A stretch of 64,000 nucleotides of DNA from Ashinkailepas kermadecensis (taxonomy: Eukaryota > Arthropoda > Thecostraca > Neolepadidae), in the NCBI GenBank assembly GCA_034440615.1, contig JAOTOM010004948.1, positions 186,001-250,000 on the forward strand. The letters are read 5' to 3'. The notes under the pieces are model-generated. The model saw only the letters and a list, made by a program, of their open reading frames with translations. It searched no databases and had not been told where the DNA came from. A program made the position numbers and the translations under genes. Shown piece by piece: positions 11,399-23,879 of the stretch (within the stretch, counting starts at the first letter, position 1; each line of letters opens with the position of its first letter).

Positions 11399-11690
11399 TC
11401 ACCTCACCTCCTGCGCGCCGATCCACATCTGCCAGTCACCTCACATTCTGTATGCCGTTCTGGATCTGCCAGTCAACTCACCTCCTGTGCACCAATCTAG
11501 ATCTGCCAGTCACCTCACCTCCTGTGCGCCGATCCACATCTGCCAGCCACCTCACGTCCTGTGTGCCGTTCTAGATTTGCCAGTCACTTCACCTGTGCAC
11601 CGATCCAAATCTGACCTTCACCTCACGTGCTATGTACCGACCCACATCTGACAGTCACCTCACCTCCTGTGCGCCGATGTAGATGAGTAA
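11399..11690. repeat. Degenerate minisatellite, about 38-bp unit
   Basis: About seven copies containing GATCCACATCTGCCAGTCAC and CTCACCTCCTGTGCGCC with many substitutions. Confidence 0.88.
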
Positions 11691-12287
11691 GCTTTGGCTT
11701 GGCCCGTGGTGCCCATTACCTGTGTGTCTGTATGTGTGCTGTACGATCGATTGGTTTGGGACACGTATTGTGTTAAATTCAGTGATTGCTTGACCGTAAG
11801 TCACAGAAGACGCAGGTACGATGCAGGACTGGAACATATGTCTGTCTATACCGAACATTTTACTCCCCCGATGTGTAGGCTATATCCATGTGTATGTGTG
11901 TGTGTGGGGGGGGGGGTCGATTGGTTTTCGTCAGGCTAGCCACGTCCATCACGCGTAGTTCGCATTGTGTCAAACCTCACAGTGCCTCGGTTTGGCAATT
12001 GATGGCTGAAGGTGTGACGTGACAATGTACCCAGCACACAGCTTGGGTGACCAGTCTGGATACAGCTAGTTCAATGTTCGGCATCGGCGAAGCTTCGCCA
12101 GGAGTGCGAGACGTGCCCGGTGATTGAATGTGCAGTGTATCCACGCGTGTCAGTGATCCGTTCCTCGCACGTCCCTTCGGCTGGCACTTCACGCGCGCTT
12201 TGCGAGAAGAGGGATGTCTGGGCAATGCTGCGCCGCGCCTGGGCGGCCATCGGACACAACACATGGCACCAGCCGAGCTGCGGCGGC

Positions 12288-12845
12288 GGCGATCTGTGGC
12301 GATCCGTAGCCATCCGTGGCCCTCTGTGGCGATCTGTGGTAATCCGTGGCGATCCGTGGCGATATGTGACGATCTGTGGCGATCTGTGGCGATCTGTGGC
12401 GATCTGTGGCGAACCGTGGCGATCCGTGTCGATCTGTGGCGATCTGTGGCGATCCGTGGCGATCTGTGGCGATCTGTGGCGATCCGTGGCGATCTGTGGC
12501 GATATGTGGCGATCCGTGGCGATCTGTGGCGATATGTGGCGATCCGTGGCGATCCGTGGCGATCTGTGGCGATATGTGGCGATCTGTGGCGATCCGTGGC
12601 GATCTGTGGTGGTCCGTGGCGATATGTGGCGATCTGTGGCGATCCGTGGCGATCCGTGGCCATCCGTGGCCATCTGTGGCGATCTGTGGCGATTCGTGGC
12701 GATCCGTGGCGATCCGTGGCGATATGTGGCGATCCGTGGCGATACGTGGCGATCCGTGTCGATCTGTGGCGATCCGTGGCGATCTGTGGCGATCCGTGGC
12801 GATCTGTGGCGATCCGTGGCGATCCGTGGCGATCCGTGGCGATCA
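12288..12845. repeat. 10-bp satellite GATCYGTGGC, about 55 copies
   Basis: A 10-base unit (GATCTGTGGC / GATCCGTGGC, with rarer GATATGTGGC and CATCCGTGGC) runs for about 560 bp almost without indels. The period is close to one helical turn. Open frames of 250-330 codons on both strands are artefacts of this unit. Confidence 0.97.
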
Positions 12846-13325
12846 CACGCCGCGACGGTGCCACAGGACATGCCGAGGCGGGCGCGTCACGACCCACCTA
12901 GTGTAGCGTGGCCGGCCGCAGGACGTGGGTGGGGGTCCCTGGTGCCGGACCGAGGTGGGGGCCGCTGGGGCCGCACCGAGGGCCGCACAAGTATGGCAAG
13001 ATACTGCCGCTGGGACAACGTTTTGGCCGTAGGAAGCGGCAAGAAGGTAAATGTGCTAAATCGATGTAAAATACGATTCAAGCGCCGGCTCTTATCCATA
13101 CAATGCGTATGAAGAATATTGAGTTTTCTCATTTTAAGGCATTTCTGAAGCTCAAGCCGTTCGTTTTCAACAAAAGATGATAGCATATTGCAGGTCACAC
13201 CTGGTCAGGATAGTGGTAGGCCAACTTGCATGTGCTTCAGGTTAAATCGCGACCAGGTTAAAAAGCGCATTGTATGGGGTCATTGGATTTGATTTGTAGG
13301 GGTAACCTCATGTCTCCCTTCCCTC
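12846..13325. other. Intronic, no gene recognised
   Basis: GC-rich at first (12850-13020), then AT-rich. No zinc-finger motif or splice pair found. Confidence 0.45.
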
Positions 13326-13720
13326 CAGCCGGTCATTGCTACCTGCCGTATGGTGCGAAGCCAGTATCAGTTCACCCTCCAGCCGGTCATTGCTACCTGC
13401 CGTATGGTGCGAAGCCAGTATCAGTTCACCCTCCAGCCTGTCATTGCTACCTGCCGTATGGTGCGAAGCCAGTATCAGTTCACCCTCCAGCCGGTCATTG
13501 CTACCTGCCGTATGGTGCGAAGCCAGTATCAGTTCACCCTCCAGCCGGTCATTGCTACCTGCCGTATGGTGCGAAGCCAGTATCAGTTCACCCTCCAGCC
13601 TGTCATTGCTACCTGCCGTATGGTGCGAAGCCAGTATCAGTTCACCCTCCAGCCGGTCATTGCTACCTGCCGTATGGTGCGAAGCCAGTATCAGTTCACC
13701 CTCCAGACGGTTTTGGATTT
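13326..13720. repeat. Minisatellite, 54-bp unit, 7 copies
   Basis: Copies of GGTCATTGCTACCTGCCGTA + TGGTGCGAAGCCAGTATCAG + TTCACCCTCCAGCC, almost identical. The unit is 18 codons long and stop-free in several frames on both strands, so it yields apparent repeat proteins with no other sign of coding. Degenerate copies continue to about 13910. Confidence 0.95.
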
Positions 13721-14461
13721 CCGCAGCATGGTGCGAGGTCGGTGTCAGCTCTCCCCACCTGGTAATGTATTCCCCCGCTGTATGACGAATTATCGGTGTC
13801 AGCTCCCACACCCGGTCATATATTCCCCAACCGTATGGCGAGATATCGTGTCAGCTCTCCCCTCCCGGTCATGTATTCCCCCCCCGTATGGCGCGAGGTC
13901 AGGGACAGCTTCCTGCCACTTCAAGCAGCTCTCCTGGATGCTTTGCGAGCTTGCTGCAGCATGGTCTGCCGGTCTCCATGTCTTAGCTTGCTGAAGCATG
14001 GTCTGCCGGTCTCCATGTCTTGTTCATTTCGCCTTTCAAGCTGTTTCTAGCACGTAGTTGTGCTATTTTGTGAGTTCTGGAAATACACTCGGCTTTTTAC
14101 GCTTTGTTTTTTTTCGCTTCACCAACTCGTCGAAGCGGTTGTCTCCTCATGTCCTTCATGTCTCATATCTTTCATGTCTCTCATGTCTCATGAATGGTAT
14201 TAATGAGTCATCATGTCTCCTCATTGTGCGTTAGTACTTTTCATGAACACTTGGTGCTTGTTGGAACACATTATGCCTGTGCTCACAATGTGAACAGCTG
14301 GTGTGGAGGTGATAGAGCACGATAATGCCGCTGACCATAATCACTGGTCACGGTTTTGTTATCGTGTACGATATCTTACGCTGGGGCTAATCGGCACCGT
14401 ACATCACAATGTTGGCTTCACATTTATGTTTCAGCGAGGTACCCTTTCGGCTTTTTGTCCC

Positions 14462-14661
14462 CTCTCTCTCTCTCTCTCTCTCTCTCTCGCACACGCACAC
14501 GCACACGCACACGCACACGCACACGCACACGCACACGCACACGCACACGCACACGCACACGCACACGCACACGCACACGCACACGCACACGCACACGCAC
14601 ACGCACACGCACACGCACACGCACACGCACACGTACACGTACACGCACACACACGCACGCA

Positions 14662-14692
<31 letters not shown>

Positions 14693-14697
14693 GAACA

Positions 14698-14733
<36 letters not shown>

Positions 14734-14775
14734 CACAACGCACGCACGCACACACACACACACACACACACACAA
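14462..14775. repeat. Compound microsatellite (TC)n-(CACACG)n-(CGCA)n-(CA)n
   Basis: About 310 bp of alternating purine-pyrimidine repeat. Long stretches of alternating CG/CA steps are of the type that can adopt left-handed DNA. Confidence 0.97.
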
Positions 14776-14779
14776 ATAT

Positions 14780-15295
14780 ACAAGCCGGCAGGTACGAGCT
14801 AAAAGATCCAAGCATTGTAAGTGTGCCGGCAAAGGCTGTGGTGGAAGATTACAGAATGCAGGAGTGTTGTGTTATCCTAATAGTGGGAGAGTCTTCAAGT
14901 GATTTCTGGGGCGCGCTCAGCACGGAATGATAATTCCAGCTGTCCCTTGCATGCACCAGGGGTCCCCCGAGCATCCACACACATAGAATAAACAATGATC
15001 TGAAAAACAAAAATATGAATGAGCAGAAGTGCCGCTTCCTTGCATCGTGGTGGAGAAGTCCTGTGCTGGCACGTGCGCCACCTGGATGCTCTCGGAATTT
15101 TCGTGATGGATCCGAGAGAGTATATTATCAAACAGAAAACATAGCGAAAATGACACGAGGAAGTCGGATAAAATGATAAAATGATAAAATGGGTCCAACA
15201 CGGAAGTTCCATCACGAATAGAAACCGACAGGATTGTCCAAAACAGGAAATTACACACACACTTACACACATACACCAATGGAGCATTAGATGTG
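14780..15295. other. Intronic, no gene recognised
   Basis: Unique sequence. Minus-strand open frames of 130-150 codons have no recognisable domain. Confidence 0.4.
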
Positions 15296-15500
15296 GCGAT
15301 GTGACAGGCTAGTCGCCGTACACACTTCATGCCTTGGTATCCCAACAGTCGCCGTACACACCTCACGCCTTGATATTACACCAGTCGGCGTACACACTTC
15401 ACACCTTGATATCACATTTAGCTTGCACACGTCACACCTTGATATCACATCAGTCGGCGTACACATTTCACGCCTTCATATAACAACAGTCGGGGATTGA
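15296..15500. repeat. Degenerate minisatellite, about 36-bp unit, 5-6 copies
   Basis: Units share CAGTCGCCGTACACAC and TCACGCCTTGATAT. Moderately diverged. Confidence 0.85.
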
Positions 15501-15559
15501 GCCCATTTTCTCGGTCCCGGTGAACAGTGTTGTTGTGACAAAGACCTGACCACCAGAGC

Positions 15560-15705
15560 ATCGGACCAGCGGATCTCCTCGGACCATGCCACCGTACCCA
15601 TGGATCTCCTCGGATCATGCCACCGTACCCATGGATCTCCTCCTCGGATCATGCAACCGTCCCCAATGATCTCCTCGGATCATGCCACGGTACACATGGA
15701 TCTTC
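15560..15705. repeat. Short tandem repeat, about 31-bp unit, 4-5 copies
   Basis: Repeats of GGATCTCCTCGGATCATGCC + ACCGTACCCAT. Confidence 0.88.
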
Positions 15706-16184
15706 TCTCACCACGCGCGTGACCGAAGTACCCCGGGCTCTCGGTGGTTGGTGCTATTTCCAACGCGCGGTGAATGCTTCTCAGTTGGCGCCTTGTTTTG
15801 TCAGCCTGCCTTGAGAGCCTGCCAATCAACTCAGGTTCGAGGCCTAGCTTCAGTCAAGGATCCGTCGCACCAAAAGCAATCTCGTGAGTGTGTTGAGGCA
15901 CCCCAGACAAGTAAACATCAAATGTCCGGCCTTTCACACGAGCTTTTTGAACAATGCAACAAGAACAGCAAGATAACAAATTGAGAGACAATAAATGAGA
16001 ATTGGTTTTGAGCTTCCGAGCAGCCAAAATATTGCGTTTAAAATTTTCAGGTTCGTTCTTCCATCGTTTGGCCTGGAACGACTTCACCCAAATCACCTGC
16101 CGAGATAAGTGTGCCAGGTAGTTATATGGACTGTTTTACTACAAAATGGTCCTGAAATCGAGTTACGTCCGAAGAAATGTATTC

Positions 16185-16700
16185 TGGTCCTGGAGTGGCC
16201 CCTCTAAATGGGAAGCTATACCATGGAGAGGCCCCTATCGATGGGAAGCTATTAACCACTGAGTGGCCCATATATATGGGAAGCTATACCATGGAGTGGC
16301 CTCTGTAGATGGAAGGCTGTACCATGGAGTGGCCCCTATATATGGGAAGCTATACCATGGAGAGGCCCCTATAGATGGGAAGCTATTAACCACTGAGTGG
16401 CCCATATAGATGGGAAGCTATACCATGGAGTGGCCTCTGTAGATGAAAGGCTGTACCATGGAATGGCCCCTATAGATGGGAAGCTATACCATGGAGTGGC
16501 CTCTGTAGATGGAAGGCTGTACCATGGAGTGGCCCCTATAGATGGGAAGCTATACCATGGAGTGGCCCCTATAGATGGGAAGCTATGCCATGGAGTGGCC
16601 CATATAGATGGAAGGCTGTAACATGCAGTGGCTGCTGAAGATGAGAGGTTGTTGAACCATGGTGTGGCTGCTGTATATGGAAAGCTGTAACATGATGCGG
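16185..16700. repeat. Minisatellite, about 33-bp unit, 15 copies
   Basis: Units are built on CCATGGAGTGGCCCCTATAG + ATGGGAAGCTATA. Two unit types alternate (CCCCTATAG and CCTCTGTAG), suggesting higher-order duplication. Confidence 0.94.
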
Positions 16701-16789
16701 TGGTTGTTGTTTTCAGTCCTTATTTTCAACAAACACGCCATGTATTGTTTTGCACCGAACACCAAGTCTAAGCAACCCCTCCCGTTACA

Positions 16790-17055
16790 TACATACATAC
16801 AGCACATACATCCATGACACCCTAATCCTATGCAACCAACACATACAACCTTGACACACTAATGCTATGCAGATAACACATATAGCCGTGACATTCTGAT
16901 CCTATGCAGACACCATATGCAATCGTGATACCCTAATCCTATACAGACAACACATACAAACGTGACACCCTAATAATATGCAGATAATACATACAACCGT
17001 GACACCCTAATCCTATGCAGACAACACCTACAACCGTTACACCCAGATCCTATAC
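16790..17055. repeat. Degenerate minisatellite, about 37-bp unit
   Basis: Six to seven copies containing CGTGACACCCTAATCCTATG + CAGACAACACATACAAC. Confidence 0.88.
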
Positions 17056-17374
17056 AGACAGTACATACACAGCGGCATCTGGTGCACCAGGGAGATGCAC
17101 CGGATGTTGCCTGAAGCTGCAGGTGGGGCGTGCCGGTGGGTGTCTCTCCAGCAGTTACCGAACCAGCGACATGGACGCCAGCATGACACCGCAGTCACTA
17201 CCGGAACGTACTGCTCAATTGAAGACAAAGCTTGGCTCGATTGTTGTGCCAGGGCGACTGCGCAACACCGCAGCCCTTTTCCAACTGCGGTGCAGTGGAC
17301 CATCACAATGTCCTCGATGGTCGCCACGTTCCGTCGACTCCGCGCTGGCCGGCCCGGTCGCCTGAGCCGGAGGT

Positions 17375-18003
17375 GGCACACCAGCAGCACGCGGCACTCT
17401 AGCACTCAGCCGGAGGCGGCACACCAGCAGCACGCGGCACTCTGGCACTACAGCCGGAGGCGGCACACCAGCAGCACGCGGCACTCTGGCACTACAGCCG
17501 GAGGAGGCACACCAGCAGCACGCGGCACTCTGGCACTACAGCCGGAGGAGGCACACCAGCAGGGTTGCACTCTGGCACTACAGCCGGAGGCGGCACACCA
17601 GCAGGACGCTGCACTCTGGCACTACAGCCGGAGGAGGCACACCAGCAGCACGCGGCACTCTGGCACTACAGCCGGAGGCGGCACACCAGCAGACGCGGCA
17701 CTCTGGCACTACAGCCGGAGGAGGCACTGGAAGGGTTGCGACGGCACTCTGGCACTACAGCCGGAGGAGGCACACCAGCAGCACGCGGCACTCTAGCACT
17801 CAGCCGGAGGCGGCACACCAGCAGCACGCGGCACTCTGGCACTACAGCCGGAGGAGGCACACCAGCAGCACGCGGCACTCTGGCACTCAGCCGGAGGCGG
17901 CACACCAGCAGCACGCGGCACTCTGGCACTCAGCCGGAGGAGGCACAGCAGCAGCACGCGACACTCTGGCACTCAGCCGGAGGCGGCACACCAGCAGCAC
18001 GAC
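17375..18003. repeat. Minisatellite, about 44-bp unit, 14 copies
   Basis: Copies of CAGCCGGAGGCGGCACACCA + GCAGCACGCGGCACTCTGGC + ACTA. Internal deletions give shorter units. Open frames here are artefacts. Confidence 0.95.
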
Positions 18004-18184
18004 CTTGACGCTGATGACCCGTCAAAGTGGTCCTGTTGCCCATCAGGTAGCTACACCGCTATTAAATACGAGCACTAGACGCCGTTTAAAGAAAGCAATG
18101 AAAAGTCCCAAGAGATTTCGGTGTTCGTCATTTTACAACATATCCCACAGACCAATCAAGGCGTGCCGATAATGTGACAAACTG

Positions 18185-18320
18185 CTTGCACTTCTTCAGT
18201 GTTCGGCAGAACGTACTGTGCTTCTTCAGTGCTCGGCAGAACGTACTGTACTTCTTCAGTGTTTGGCAGAACGTTCAATACCTTTTGAGTATTCGGCAGA
18301 ACGTTCAATACCTCTTCAGC
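18185..18320. repeat. Short tandem repeat, 30-bp unit, 4 copies
   Basis: Copies of CTTCTTCAGTGTTCGGCAGA + ACGTACTGTG upstream of zinc-finger exon 5. Confidence 0.9.
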
Positions 18321-18744
18321 TGCTCAGTTTTGAACACACCACCTGGATGAAAACTGACCATCTCGCTCGACGCCACTTTTCGTGTCGATGTGTGTGCATT
18401 TCCATGTGTAGATCTCGTTTTACGCTTGAGATCGACCGAGACACTGCTCCGACGATCGTGCCCGCGCAGTGCTTGTGCTGGCCCAGTCAATGAAGGGTTG
18501 CGGGTTCGAGACTCTTGCCACGCGAAAGGTGATTTCGAGTTGCTGGTAGAGGACCCAAAGGAGCAACAGAGAGAGAGAGAGAGAGGAGAGAGAACGATGT
18601 GTAGGGGTGCCGTGCTTGCCAAACACCGGACAAAATTCGGCGGTGGTGGGTGAACATCAGTGGTGTAGTGGTGAGAGCATGGGTCGTGTAAATCAACGGT
18701 TGCGTGTTCGAGTGTGTTGACTCGGTGTTTCCGCCTCATTTCAG

Positions 18745-18929
18745 TGGGCTCGTGGTATCCGGGCAAGGCTTGCGGGGCATGCGGCCAGCGATTCTCCTCA
18801 TACTCATCGTACCGCAAACACCAGGCCCTTCACCGCGGAGAGACCACCTGTCCGATCTGCGCGCGAGTCTTCACGCAGAAGGGCAGCATGAAGGTGCATG
18901 TCAAGACCGTGCATAGACTGCAAGTCTGA
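18745..18929 (+). CDS. Alternative terminal zinc-finger exon 5
   Basis: Acceptor tccgcctcatttcag/TG. Lead GSWYPGKA; finger 1 CGAC ... HQALH with FSSYSSYRK; linker HRGETT; finger 2 CPIC ... HVKTVH with FTQKGSMKV; tail RLQV, TGA. All eight zinc ligands are present. It sits 7.5 kb from exon 4, the largest gap in the series, with no decayed finger exon noticed between. Confidence 0.92.
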
Positions 18930-19389
18930 GGCGGGATGATCGCCGTAAGCGTGAGTTCATGCTTTCGCCTGGTGCTGTTCTGTGTCAGGCTCTGTCAGAA
19001 TCAGAGCGCCGTGACCCGATTGTGTTGCATGACTTTTCCGAAGCGTTTGCAGCGAGATGTGCACTTCATTGAAGGGTTGCGACGGTGTTTTGCTTTGTAA
19101 GGTGGTATATATTGTAAGGTGGTATGTATCACCATGTCAGTTGGTGGATCGTAAAATAGCACCAATGATGTACGTATGGTGGCAATCGGGTGTGTGTACG
19201 CACGTATGTGTGCCTACGCAATACAATGGCGTCTATTGTGAATGCCTCATAGTGTAAGTATTGCGGCTTTTATATGAAGCAAATCAGGAACGCCAAATAT
19301 GCTACCTCATGGTGACAGGAAGCTACCTCAAGACGCCCACGTTACACACACACCCACCCACGCACACACACATATACATATATACACTG

Positions 19390-19454
<65 letters not shown>

Positions 19455-20160
19455 ATTATATCAGGGCAACGTTCGGCTAGCCTGCCCTTTGCAGGCTCGA
19501 AGTAAATGCAACTCACTAACACAGTGTGAACAGTATAACAACATATTTTGGCGCACAGCAAATAGCACGGTTTAGCCCATGATGGTGCCTTCCAAATTGT
19601 TATTGCACTTTTTATGTTAAAACACACGCGCGTAAAACTATCAATCACTGGCATCAAACCGAATTGGAATTACTCGGGATTCAACAAACTTTGAGCTGAG
19701 CTTATTCCTATCCAAGTTGTTTTTGCTCACCTCCACGAGCAATGGGACCACGGTATTGACAATCCTAAAACAACCAACACAACAATGAATTAATGTTCTC
19801 TTGACTGGTAATGAACGCGGACGCATTGTGCCTGCACTTCTTGTTCAGTCTTAGGGCGAGCGCCGACACCCCTTCCCTCTTTGGGAGGTGAATTTTCTCA
19901 GCGTGAAATACAGTTGAGTCTGAGATTGGGTGATGCTTCAGATCTGCGCGATGTACTCTCGCTGCCAGCTCCCGCCCTCTTTCTCAGAAATAACTCGTCA
20001 CATCCCCCGCCTGAAGCTTTGTGCACTACACTGCGACGGTTTGTAGGACGGGGACGTCGAATCCTGACCATGTATTGAGTTCCGACACCAGTCGAGCGAC
20101 CTATGCTGAATTTCCCTTTGATGAAGCTAGAAATGGTCAGAGCACCTGGTTGTATCCAGA
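18930..20160. other. Intronic; (TA)n microsatellite at 19390-19450
   Basis: No exon recognised. The 19390-19450 block is pure TA, preceded by a CA-rich stretch. Otherwise unique. Confidence 0.55.
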
Positions 20161-20445
20161 CACTGGCGGATCCAGGGGGGGGCATTCCGGCCATGCCCCC
20201 CCAGCGCTTCAAAGGGGGGCCATAGTGTCTTTTGCCCCCCCCAAAGCAACAAAAGCAAACTAAATTAAAATGCAGTAACCTTTGCTGGGGTTAAAAAATA
20301 GCGTTCCAGGTGAAATAATCTCCAATTTTAAAGGTATTTTGTTATAATTGTTTGGAAGCACAATATCGTAGCATAGTAGATTCTGACACATCGAGGGTTC
20401 TATGCTGTTGAAGTTCTGCTTACAGCAAGAGATGACGAAATCAGC
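20161..20445 (+). mobile_element. Non-autonomous DNA element, truncated copy A
   Basis: Begins CACTGGCGGATCCAGG and matches copy B at 20847 over about 280 bp (shared CATTCCGGCCATG, CATAGTGTCTTTTG, TAAATTAAAATGCAGTAACC). The 3' terminal inverted repeat is lost. The end sequence resembles hAT-type termini. Confidence 0.7.
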
Positions 20446-20846
20446 AGTTTAATTATTCCTTCGTCAGATAGATTCATGAAGTTTGTTTAGCCAGTAACGG
20501 GCAAGCGGACCCAGTGAGCCAGATTTCGAAAGCGGAATTTGAACAGGATGTTTTGTGCGAGTGACCTGTTGAGCCCAGTTGAGCAGCATGTTTCGTATGT
20601 TGGTGTTGGGGCAAGGCCATATAGCCATATAGGTGTTGGTGTTGCTAAGATGAAGAGATAGGCTACATTGACTGATTTTTTTCAAGAAGAATAGCAACAG
20701 GAGGTATGTATTTATATCCTGAATAAGAGATAACTGGTGGGTTTGCATGTAGGGGAGATTCGGGTGGTAGGACCGGGCTATCAAAGTTTAAGGGTATTAT
20801 TGCAGTTTAAGGTATCTACGAGACAAGTTTTACACATACCCTCATG

Positions 20847-21152
20847 CACTGGCGGATCCAGGGAGGGGCCATTCCGGCCATGGCCCCCCAAGTGCTTAAA
20901 AGGGGGGCCATAGTGTCTTTTGTCCCCCCGAAACCAACAGAAGTCAACTAAATTAAAATGCAGTAACCTTTGCCGAGGTAAAAAAAATAGCGTCTGGATG
21001 AAAGAATCTCCAATTTTAAACGATTTTTTTTTGTAATATATAATTGTTTGGAAGCCAGTATAGTAGCATAGTAGATTCTGACACGCATCGAGGGTTCCAT
21101 GCTGATCAAGTTCTGCTTACAGCAATAGTTGACAAAATCGGATCCGCCAGTG
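20847..21152 (+). mobile_element. Non-autonomous DNA element, copy B with terminal inverted repeats
   Basis: Starts CACTGGCGGATCC and ends with its exact reverse complement GGATCCGCCAGTG. The interior is shared with copy A. It has no coding capacity and no obvious target duplication (flanks ccctcatg and tccacgtg differ). Probably a hAT-like MITE. Confidence 0.75.
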
Positions 21153-23875
21153 TCCACGTGCACGAACGTTGACGTGGTACAAGACGTTGAACGTGAACGT
21201 GAACGTTTTGGTAAACAAGAACAAAAATCCGGTAACATAGAAACGGTGGAGGTAGGCTGGGGCCCATAAATTATGTTTATAAATACACAGGAATACACAG
21301 GAAATTATGTTGTCAATTATTATTTTACTTTTTATTTTATTTTTATTTTAATTATTATTTTTAAAATGTGCCCCTTTGCCAAATAGTGGTAGAAATCCGG
21401 TACTTCTAACCAAAAATAGTGGGAGAATGGGCATCCTCCAAATCCGTTCGACCCCTCCCCTGATGCAATTCCTAGGTACGCCACTGGGGGAGGGGAGGGG
21501 GGGGGGGGCTGACGCCGAAAACCGAAAGTTGCCCCCCCCCCAAACCGGTGGGCTAGATACGCCAGTGTATCCAGAATAGCCCCAATTCGATTTCCTGTCA
21601 GTGTTCGAAAATACTACTCCAGTGAGTGTTAACATGAAACAGTGCGATAGCTATCTTGGAGGTACCACGATGGATGTGCTATCGTGCGTAAAAATGTGCT
21701 GTTCAACTGTTCACACTGGTTTATTGAGTTCCACTTGCTTATGACTTGACAAAGGCAGTTTATTCGAAACGCTGTCGTAATATATGTACTTATGCTCAGA
21801 CTGTTATGCTTTCTTGCAATTTGTAATTGCATCACCTCTACTTGAAATATGGCTCATATCAGCAATGGCGAGCATAGTGATCTTGCTCAATTGCTCAGGA
21901 GTTTCACTGAAGACGGAAATTAGATAGCGTCAAGCACAGAACGCGATTCTTATCAGATTGCATTAACGAGCACGTGCTACAGAGATCTGCTTCCGGCCAA
22001 CTCTGCTGTTTGTGTCACCATTTCTCGGCCAGCGCCTGCGCGTATTTAGAAAATGGAGTTATCAACTTAAGACATTCCCATCGTATCCTTGAGAGCAATG
22101 TTCTCAAATTCCTCGAGTTGGGCGTAAGTTGACGCCTAACACATACCTTTCATACCTCGTTTTCGATATTTGTCTGCGCCTTTCCTGATATAGAAATTCT
22201 CGTAATATGGCCACACACCGGACGACTTACTAAACGCAATACCGCATTGGGAATATTGATAGAAATGTATAAGGGAACGTGCCACTCAATTTTACACTTG
22301 ACACGTGTGAAATAGTTGCACCGTACCATTCACACACGCCTCAACTTGGCCTGAGAGCTGCCTCCATTCTGTGAACCTCAACCAAATCCACGCACATTCA
22401 CCACCTCCCAATTGTCAACAGTCAATAATTTTCAAGCGATTGCCATCTAGTGAAAATACAGCGAAGCAGACATATAGGTTGCGAATGTGGAAAAAGCCCT
22501 AACTGACACCCAACTTCAAAGCTACTCGGTGGGCGAAAGAAAACTACAGGGCGGTGCAGAATGACATTGCGTGAATAGAAACTGAAAAGATTTCCTATCA
22601 TTCCATACATGTCTCCAATGATGTAACATAGTATAATAATATCAACATTTGCATTTAACTATACAAGAATTCGTCTGGATGAAGACCAGTAAATGCGGAG
22701 AACGTCCTGCTTGATATTCCCAGTGTTGCAAGTAAAGAAACTTAACTAAATGAAAAGCAGATAGTATGTCAAAGGAAGCATTAAGGTAGTTAAGTGTCAC
22801 TTAAGCCAAGGATTGCTTTCTTCCCAACTTCATGTTGTTTTAAATCAGACCAGTATTTAAAAAAAAACTTCATCGCTAATTGTCAGCACATCAGCAAAAC
22901 TGAGTTAAATGAGGATCTATGAAAGTTCATAATATACGGGATGCAAAAAATAATATACTTCATATACTTATGTCGGATAGTATCGTCTATATGGTATTGC
23001 AATGTAATTACATCTAATGCGCGCACTCGAAGTCGACAAGAATGACGCGGATGACAATTGGCATGATGAGGTTGCATACTGCACGTACGCACGTGCTCGC
23101 ACCAACTGATCGCAAACATTAATAACAATAATAATACTCTGCATGATTGTTGGCGCGGCTTTACAGGATCGGGGTGGTGAAGATCTCTCTTCAGACAAAA
23201 TATATTGTGGTACCCATCCCCTGCCCGAGTAGAAAGGAGGGAGAGCTTGGTGATGGTCAACAATCCATTTGGGACCGCGAATTTCTAGAATACACCATGA
23301 GCATAATGTTGAATTTCTTTCTACCAGATGGTCCAGAACTCCGACCCACCGTAAATCTTCACCAAGGGCCCACTCTGCGCAGATATTCTCGTGATATTCC
23401 CTCAACCCGCCACTCGATCCGGACATTCCCGGACAGCGACACAACTGTAGCCCGAGTTTAGCGTGCCACCGACGCTCCTGCATGTCTCCGCTCAGTCGCG
23501 TCCTCGTCTACACCACGCCAGTTTCCAGCTGGTCCTCCAGCCGGCGACAACGGCTCAACATTCGAGGCCGCGCCCCTCCAACACTGTCTTGCCAGGACAT
23601 GCAAAGCGCAAAGGCGGCGCTGCGTGAACTTAGCTCCAGGAACGGCAACAAGTGTCTGGACACAGCTACAATAATCATATCGTTGCATGAAGGTATCACA
23701 AATGTATTAGAAGCAATCGTAGTAAGTGCAGATACTATCGTGGCTTTAGAACCCAATCCACTTCCACTTGGCCGAGCAGTGCAATAGAGGACTGGAATTC
23801 CTCTGAAGATCGCCTCAATTTGTTCCGAAACTGGCATCAGTGATGTTTTAACAATGGCTACATAGCTTAAAAGCC
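21153..23875. other. Intronic; no gene identified, one GC-richer block
   Basis: Mostly AT-rich unique sequence. A piece near 21470-21575 has poly-G/poly-C runs and GTACGCCACTG ends like the small DNA elements nearby. The 23150-23840 block is GC-richer with overlapping open frames on both strands (101-171 codons) but no domain I recognise; it could be an old pseudogene or host sequence carried in a transposon. Confidence 0.45.
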
Positions 23876-23879
23876 GGCT

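Noticed and set aside
12120..13112. 330-codon frame of WRSVAIRGD repeats and a 306-codon frame on the other strand
   Set aside because: Pure products of the 10-bp satellite; open on both strands, no start, domain or splice context.
13308..13994. Repeat proteins of 54-bp units on both strands
   Set aside because: The unit is a multiple of three and stop-free, but several frames are equally open and all units are near-identical, as expected of a minisatellite.
14303..14930. Histidine/threonine-repeat proteins (AHAHAH, THTHTH)
   Set aside because: All reading frames of a CA/CG microsatellite.
23150..23840. A gene in the GC-richer block with 101-171-codon frames on both strands
   Set aside because: No recognised domain, no convincing splice sites, and both strands are equally open. 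Left as unassigned.
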